From UBA11524 sp965646445 (GTDB taxonomy: Bacteria; Bacillota; Clostridia; Christensenellales; Aristaeellaceae), in assembly GCA_965646445.1 (NCBI GenBank), contig CBFFZW010000079.1:1-6965 (forward strand): a stretch of DNA of 6,965 bases, read 5' to 3'. Both the position numbers and the translations under genes were made by a program. Position 1 is the stretch's first letter, and the number at the start of each line of letters is the position of its first letter. The notes beneath the pieces are model-generated. The model worked only from the letters and a program-made list of their open reading frames with translations, did not search any database and was not told the DNA's origin. Below, one piece after another: positions 1-3,646 of the stretch.

Positions 1-290
1 GCCTCCCCAGGGAGAGGCCCATGGGTGCCAGTCCCATAGCAGAGATTTCGCCCTGCGGGGCGACCAAAGGGCTTTCCGGTCGCCCTTTGGAAACCTTCGG
101 CTCCCATGACTTGGGGTTCACCAATGGTACCAGTCCCATGTGCAACCACGGCGCGAAGCCATGCAGACGAAAGCCCCGCCGCCTGCTGGACACTCACCTG
201 CTCCAATGGAGGTGGACGACCGCCCCTGCGAGGCGGTCTTAGCTGGTGACTCGCCTATGGCTACACACAACAAGCTATGCCACTGGGGGC

Positions 291-333
291 CTGGGGGCCG
301 CCACTCATGCAGGTTAAATTTGGCGGCCCCCAG
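291..333. repeat. 13-bp inverted repeat with 17-nt loop (unit 1)
   Basis: Arms CTGGGGGCCGCCA (291-303) and TGGCGGCCCCCAG (321-333) are perfect reverse complements around an A/T-richer 17-nt loop. Outside the arms, pairing resumes after one mismatch. There is no T-tract on either strand, so it is not a canonical intrinsic terminator. Confidence 0.85.
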
Positions 334-342
334 ACCTCTTTG

Positions 343-366
343 CTCCTTTCTCCGTGGAGAAAGGAG
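343..366. repeat. 11-bp perfect palindromic hairpin (unit 1)
   Basis: Arms CTCCTTTCTCC (343-353) and GGAGAAAGGAG (356-366) flank the dinucleotide GT. The matching hairpin in unit 2 differs at exactly one base pair, with both sides changed (C345-G364 here, A737-T756 there). The right arm includes AAAGGAG 4 nt ahead of an ATG at 371, but unit 2 lacks both, so I do not call a gene. Confidence 0.85.
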
Positions 367-682
367 AGCCATGATGAAGCGAAGTCCTGCAAAGGGCAAA
401 TCCCCCTTGCAAAAAGACTTTTCCATCAAGCAGAGATTCCGCCCTACGGGGCGGCCAAAGGGCTTTCCGGTCGCCCTTTGGAAACCTTCGGGGCCCATGA
501 CTTGGCGTTTGTCCACGGGGGCCAGTCCCATGTGCAACCACGGCGCGAAGCCAAGCAGACGAAAACCCAGCCGCCTGCTGGACACTCACCTGCTCCAATG
601 GAGGTGGACGACCGCCCCTGCGAGGCGGTATTAGCTGGTGACTCGGTTATAGCCACGCTCAACATGCTATGCCACGGGGGGC

Positions 683-725
683 CTGGGGGCCGCCACTCAT
701 GCAGGTTAAATTTGGCGGCCCCCAG
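683..725. repeat. 13-bp inverted repeat with 17-nt loop (unit 2)
   Basis: Arms 683-695 and 713-725 and the whole 17-nt loop (696-712) are identical to those at 291-333, although sequence just upstream (645-670) has diverged between units. This points to conservation of, or recent homogenisation across, the entire stem-loop. Confidence 0.85.
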
Positions 726-734
726 ACCTCTTTG

Positions 735-758
735 CTACTTTCTCCGTGGAGAAAGTAG
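735..758. repeat. 11-bp perfect palindromic hairpin (unit 2)
   Basis: Arms CTACTTTCTCC (735-745) and GGAGAAAGTAG (748-758) flank GT. Compared with unit 1, the third base pair is changed from C-G to A-T on both arms, which keeps the palindrome perfect. Confidence 0.85.
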
Positions 759-815
759 AACCAAACAGGCCTATGCCCTGCAAGGGCAAAACACCTTTGC
801 ATAAGATTTCCGTTA

Positions 816-945
816 AGCAAAGGGTGCCGCCCTGCGGGGCGGCCAAAGGGCTTTCCGATCGCCCTTTGGAATCCTTCGGGCCCTGCGGGACTGGGCTTCC
901 CCACCGCCTTGGAAACCTTCGGAGCCCGACTTTTGGAGCTTTCCA
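816..945. repeat. Partial, decaying third repeat unit
   Basis: Begins AGCAAAGG and matches the first ~90 bp of units 1 and 2, including the hairpin CCAAAGGGC 843-851 / GCCCTTTGG 861-869 with a single loop change. After about 905 it continues as a second short echo of the same segment (CTTGGAAACCTTCGG, 908-922) instead of the rest of the unit. The hairpins of the 3' half are absent, so this is a truncated unit next to the first operon gene. Confidence 0.7.
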
Positions 946-1027
946 ATGGCCTTTGTCACCCTTCGGCCCCCATGCGCCTGGATTGATCCACCGTCATTTT
1001 CCCAAGGGGGGCCATCCCCCACCAACA

Positions 1028-1035
1028 AGAGGAGG
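1028..1035 (+). promoter_or_regulatory. Ribosome binding site of the first operon gene
   Basis: AGAGGAGG lies 11 nt before the ATG at 1047. A second ATG at 1054 is in another frame and too far from this site, so 1047 is the start. Confidence 0.8.
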
Positions 1036-1046
1036 AACCAGCGCCC

Positions 1047-1871
1047 ATGCTGCATGAACGCATCGACGTCCGGGTGGAGGGCTCCCTGGCGGAGGCCCAC
1101 GCAGATACCTACATCATCGACCACGGGGACGAACTCCCTGCCGACAATCGCCCGCTCATCGTCATCTGCCCCGGCGGCGGCTACCGCATGACCTCCAACC
1201 GGGAGTCGGAGTTGGTGGCGCTGAACCTGTGCGCCATGGGCTATCATGCCGTGGTGCTGCGCTATTCGGTGGAACCGGCGCGGTATCCCACCGCCCTGAT
1301 GGAGCTGGGCAAGCTGGTGGCGTACCTGAAGGAGCGGGCGGAGGACTGGCACATCAGCCGTGACCACATCGCGGTGATGGGCTTCTCCGCCGGGGGCCAT
1401 CTGGCGTGCTGCTATGGCGAGATGTGGCGGGAGCCGTGGCTCAGCGAGGCCCTGGGCGTGAAGCCGGAAGCCCTGCGCCCCACGGGCATGGTGCTGTGCT
1501 ATCCCGTCATCACCTCCGGCCCCTACGCCCACGACGGTTCCTTCCGCTGCCTGCTGGGCGACCGCTACGCGGAACTCAAGGACAGCCTTTCCCTGGAAAA
1601 CCGCGTCACCGACGCCGTGCCGTCCACCTTCCTGTGGCACACGTTTGAGGACGGCTCGGTGCCGGTGCAAAATTCCCTGCTGCTGGCTTCTGCCCTGGCG
1701 GAGCACCGCGTCCCGATGGAATTCCACCTGTTCCAGCCCGGCGGCCACGGCCTCAGCCTGGCCAACCGCCTGGTGCGCAGCGGAAGCGGCTGGGTCGATC
1801 TGCCCGACGTCGCCCAATGGCTGCCGCTGCTCCATGCCTGGCTGGAGCGCTGGTGCCGGGACATCGCCTGA
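1047..1871 (+). CDS. Alpha/beta hydrolase, acetyl-esterase/lipase-like
   Basis: This 274-aa protein is a serine hydrolase that probably removes acyl (likely acetyl) groups from carbohydrate or another small ester. It has the family's full length and layout: the oxyanion-hole loop CPGGGY (residues 41-46, in place of HGGG), the nucleophile elbow GFSAGGH with Ser114, a likely catalytic Asp202 in the EDGSVP segment (DxxVP pattern), and His234 in PGGHG. This arrangement is typical of the Abhydrolase_3 / BD-FAE group, which includes xylan and feruloyl esterases. The N-terminus is not hydrophobic and has no signal peptide, so it should be cytoplasmic. It is the first gene of a three-gene operon; the next gene starts 35 nt after its TGA. 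Family and catalytic residues are clear from sequence. The exact substrate is not, and a lipase or peptidase-like role cannot be excluded. Confidence 0.9.
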   Translation: MLHERIDVRVEGSLAEAHADTYIIDHGDELPADNRPLIVICPGGGYRMTSNRESELVALNLCAMGYHAVVLRYSVEPARYPTALMELGKLVAYLKERAEDWHISRDHIAVMGFSAGGHLACCYGEMWREPWLSEALGVKPEALRPTGMVLCYPVITSGPYAHDGSFRCLLGDRYAELKDSLSLENRVTDAVPSTFLWHTFEDGSVPVQNSLLLASALAEHRVPMEFHLFQPGGHGLSLANRLVRSGSGWVDLPDVAQWLPLLHAWLERWCRDIA

Positions 1872-1906
1872 CGCAGCATAACCGCGCTTGAAAGGAGACC
1901 ACGCCC

Positions 1907-2560
1907 ATGGAGCTTCAAGGCAAGAAGATCAATTTCCTGGGGGACAGCATCACGGAGGGCTGCGGCACCAGCGGCGAAGCCTGCCGTTTCACCAACCTGA
2001 TCGCGGAAAAAACCGGTGCCGTCTGCCGCAACTACGGCATCTGCGCCACGCGCATCGCCCGGCAGGCTATCCCCTCCGACAATCCCCGCAATGACCTGCA
2101 CTTTCCCGGCCGGGTGCCGGAAATGGACGCCGATGCCGACATCGTGGTGGTGTTCGGCGGTACCAACGATTACGGCCACGGGGACGCCCCCATCGGGGAC
2201 ATGGCCGACCGCACCCTTGACACCTTCTACGGCGCGTGCCATACGCTGTGCCGCGCGCTGATTGAGCGCTATCCCGCCAGCGCGGTGGTCATCGCCACGC
2301 CCCTGCATCGGCTGGACGAGGGCAATCCCTGCGGCAGCTGCAAGAAGCAGCCCGTCGCGCCGCTGATCGACTATGTGCGGATCATCCGCCAGGTGGCTGA
2401 GTATTACGGCCTGCCGGTGCTTGACCTGTACGCCACGGCGGGGCTTCAGCCGGATATTCCGCTGATTCAGGAGCGGTACATGCCCGACGGCCTGCATCCC
2501 AACGACGCCGGTCATGTGATCCTGACGGAAAAGATGATCGCCTTCCTCCGGGCGCTGTAA
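1907..2560 (+). CDS. SGNH/GDSL-family hydrolase (esterase)
   Basis: This 217-aa protein has the blocks of the SGNH superfamily: block I GDSITEG (residues 12-18, nucleophile Ser14), block II glycine in NYG (Gly44), block III GGTND (84-88, Asn87 for the oxyanion hole), and block V DGLHPN with Asp194 and His197 as the remaining catalytic pair. Enzymes of this fold include carbohydrate acetylesterases, rhamnogalacturonan acetylesterases and TesA-like thioesterases. The operon suggests a carbohydrate esterase, but that is inference. There is no signal peptide, so it is predicted to be cytoplasmic. The start is supported by AAAGGAG at 1891-1897, 9 nt before the ATG. It lies 35 nt after the alpha/beta hydrolase and 12 nt before the deacetylase, so co-transcription is very likely. 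Length is normal for a stand-alone SGNH domain. Confidence 0.92.
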   Translation: MELQGKKINFLGDSITEGCGTSGEACRFTNLIAEKTGAVCRNYGICATRIARQAIPSDNPRNDLHFPGRVPEMDADADIVVVFGGTNDYGHGDAPIGDMADRTLDTFYGACHTLCRALIERYPASAVVIATPLHRLDEGNPCGSCKKQPVAPLIDYVRIIRQVAEYYGLPVLDLYATAGLQPDIPLIQERYMPDGLHPNDAGHVILTEKMIAFLRAL

Positions 2561-2565
2561 AGGAG
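2559..2565 (+). promoter_or_regulatory. Ribosome binding site overlapping the upstream stop codon
   Basis: AAAGGAG shares its first two bases with the TAA stop (2558-2560) of the SGNH hydrolase and sits 7 nt before the ATG at 2573. This geometry favours translational coupling of the deacetylase to the SGNH gene. Confidence 0.8.
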
Positions 2566-2572
2566 CGCGGCC

Positions 2573-3376
2573 ATGAAAACAGTCTACACCTGCTTCCCCG
2601 GCGGCAAGTTCAAGTGCCTGACCATGAGCTATGACGACGGCAAGCTGGCCGACCGCCGCCTGGTGGAGATTTTCAACCGCCACGGCATCCGCGGCACCTT
2701 CCACCTCAATTCCGGCAGGATGGACAGCGACCCGGCCCGCATTCCGTCCTCGGAGTACCCCACCCTCTACGCGGGCCATGAGGTGGCCTGCCATACCGTG
2801 ACCCATCCCACCATCGCCCGCTGCCCCGTGCCCAGCGTGGTGACGCAGGTGATGGAGGATCGCGCCGCGCTGGAGAAGGTCATGGGCTATCCCGTCCAGG
2901 GGCTGTCCTATCCCAACGGCTCCCACAGCGAGGACATCCGCCGGATGCTGCCCTATACCGGCATCCGCTATGCCCGGATTGTGGGCAACAGTGAAGGCTT
3001 CGACCTGCCGGAGGATCTGATGCGCTGGCAGGCCACCTGCCATCACAATCATCGGCTGATGGCGCTGGGCCGGGAGTTCTGCGCGCTGGAGAAAAAGCAG
3101 TATCAGTACCTGATGTACGTCTGGGGCCACAGCTATGAGTTTGACCGGGACGACAATTGGCAGCTGATGGAGGACTTCTGCGCCATGATGGGCGGCCGGG
3201 AGGACATCTGGTACGCCACGAACATCGAGATCGTGGATTACCTGGAGGTATTCCGCCGCCTGCGGTTCGCGGCGGACAACAGCTTTGTGCATAATCCCTC
3301 GGCGGCTTCTGCCTGGCTTCGGGTCAACGACGGGGAGCCGGTGGAAATCTCCGGCGGAACAACGATGGCGCTGTAA
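2573..3376 (+). CDS. Polysaccharide deacetylase (CE4/NodB-type)
   Basis: This 267-aa protein is a predicted metal-dependent de-N- or de-O-acetylase. Motif 1 is TMSYDDG (residues 17-23), with Asp21 as the likely base and Asp22 as metal ligand. Motif 2 is HTVTHP, with His74 and His78 as metal ligands. The motif 3 position reads GLSYPNG (110-116), keeping Pro and Gly but with Gly110 where classic NodB enzymes have Arg. VWGHSYEF (183-190) places His186 as the probable late catalytic histidine. The C-terminal ~30 residues (NPSAASAWLRVN onward) look like a short beta appendage after the barrel. It has no signal peptide or membrane anchor, unlike peptidoglycan and chitin deacetylases, so an intracellular oligosaccharide substrate is more plausible. 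It is the last gene of the operon, translationally close to the SGNH hydrolase. The family is certain; the substrate is unknown. Confidence 0.92.
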   Translation: MKTVYTCFPGGKFKCLTMSYDDGKLADRRLVEIFNRHGIRGTFHLNSGRMDSDPARIPSSEYPTLYAGHEVACHTVTHPTIARCPVPSVVTQVMEDRAALEKVMGYPVQGLSYPNGSHSEDIRRMLPYTGIRYARIVGNSEGFDLPEDLMRWQATCHHNHRLMALGREFCALEKKQYQYLMYVWGHSYEFDRDDNWQLMEDFCAMMGGREDIWYATNIEIVDYLEVFRRLRFAADNSFVHNPSAASAWLRVNDGEPVEISGGTTMAL

Positions 3377-3386
3377 ACATGAAAAA

Positions 3387-3419
3387 AGGCCGTGCTTCCC
3401 CATAAAGGAGGCACGGCCT
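3387..3419 (-). terminator. Intrinsic terminator reading leftward
   Basis: A 13-bp stem, AGGCCGTGCTTCC (3387-3399) / GGAGGCACGGCCT (3407-3419), with one G-T pair and a 7-nt loop. The A-run at 3382-3387 becomes a T-run directly after the stem on the minus strand. The plus strand lacks a T-tract (CTACCTGCC follows). It therefore fits a back-up terminator for leftward transcripts from the GH2 gene, although it starts only 10 nt after the deacetylase stop. Confidence 0.75.
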
Positions 3420-3450
3420 CTACCTGCCAAAAAAGCCCTGGGAGGTGTCG

Positions 3451-3563
3451 GAGGGCCCGCAGGCCCTCTGACTCTTGATCGAAAGCCAGCGAGCCCCTTC
3501 GGGGCGGTTAAACGGGGCGAAGCCCCTGTGCGGTGGCTTTCGCGCGATTCCGTTAGGAATCGC
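3451..3563. repeat. Cluster of GC-rich stem-loops in the convergent intergenic region
   Basis: Consecutive inverted repeats: GAGGGCC 3451-3457 / GGCCCTC 3462-3468; an enclosing stem CGAAAGCCA 3480-3488 / TGGCTTTCG 3534-3542 that contains two small hairpins, GCCCC-TTC-GGGGC (3493-3505) and GGGGC-GAA-GCCCC (3514-3526); and GCGATTCC 3544-3551 / GGAATCGC 3556-3563 with loop GTTA. Together they form a branched fold. No coding frame here is convincing. It may be a mobile REP-like element, a 3'-UTR structure or a small RNA; I do not recognise a named family. Confidence 0.75.
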
Positions 3564-3598
3564 TTCTTTACACGAACGAGCGGCTGGGAGGAAGCCCC

Positions 3599-3628
3599 TC
3601 AAAAAAGTGGCTTACGCCACTTTTTTGA
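3599..3628. terminator. Bidirectional intrinsic terminator
   Basis: Perfect 13-bp palindrome TCAAAAAAGTGGC (3599-3611) / GCCACTTTTTTGA (3616-3628) with loop TTAC. It has a T-run on both strands, so it can stop the rightward esterase operon and the leftward GH2 gene, whose TAA is 18 nt away at 3647-3649. Confidence 0.92.
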
Positions 3629-3646
3629 TACCCTTGCATCCTTCTT

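Larger units (their letters stand above)
38..428. repeat. Tandem ~390-bp repeat, unit 1
   Basis: First complete unit, beginning AGCAGAGATT. By eye it is roughly 90% identical to unit 2 over its first ~330 bp. It holds at least four hairpins in order: CCAAAGGGC 64-72 / GCCCTTTGG 82-90; GACCGCC 218-224 / GGCGGTC 232-238; a 13-bp stem 291-303 / 321-333; and an 11-bp stem 343-353 / 356-366. A competing pairing, GGGCGACC / GGTCGCCC, overlaps the first hairpin. The unit resembles a REP/BIME- or MITE-like intergenic element or a structured non-coding RNA. I cannot assign it to a named family, and its true ends are unknown because the period only defines a circular permutation. Confidence 0.85.
429..815. 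repeat. Tandem ~390-bp repeat, unit 2
   Basis: Second unit, offset by 391-392 bp from unit 1. Long blocks are identical to unit 1, for example the ~60-bp block around 572-629 and the ~45-bp block around 691-735. Two patches, near 507-522 and 645-670, are clearly diverged. Hairpins are retained at 455-463 / 473-481, 611-616 / 624-629, 683-695 / 713-725 and 735-745 / 748-758. The tail after 758 differs from unit 1 but forms its own stems, GCCCT/AGGGC near 776-788 and CCTTTGC 794-800 / GCAAAGG 817-823. Confidence 0.85.
1..1046. other. Gene-free repeat-rich intergenic region
   Basis: About 1 kb upstream of the esterase operon without a convincing gene. Open frames on both strands shift between repeat copies, because the period (about 391 and 387 bp) is not conserved modulo 3, and they have no ribosome binding site shared by the copies. 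The content is a tandem repeat array followed by decaying echoes of the segment GGAAACCTTCGG (89-100, 480-491, 911-922) and a looser one near 961-974. The left edge (1-18) starts with a short GC-rich hairpin (CTCCC 3-7 / GGGAG 10-14) and is cut by the window boundary, so the array may extend further left. I found no clear promoter for the downstream operon here. Confidence 0.75.

Noticed and set aside
360..634. A small plus-strand gene starting at ATG 371 behind AAAGGAG, with the site sequestered in the hairpin
   Set aside because: Unit 2 lacks both the AAAGGAG (AAAGTAG instead) and the ATG, and the frame runs through palindromic repeat sequence, so the arrangement looks accidental.
118..665. 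Minus-strand open frames in the repeat array with similar peptides in both units (for example SSTSIGAGECPAGG)
   Set aside because: The shared peptides only reflect the shared DNA. The flanking frames differ between units because the period is not a multiple of three, and there is no conserved start or ribosome binding site.
1..945. CRISPR array
   Set aside because: The repeat period is about 390 bp with long repeats and no short-spacer structure.
813..1835. A 340-aa minus-strand open frame
   Set aside because: It lies mostly antisense to the alpha/beta hydrolase, has similar skewed composition, and shows no recognisable domain.
1565..3430. A 621-aa open frame on the minus strand across the esterase operon
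   Set aside because: It is antisense to three genes with intact catalytic motifs and strong ribosome binding sites. Its translation is low-complexity His/Ala/Gly/Val-rich, typical of the complement of GC-rich coding DNA.
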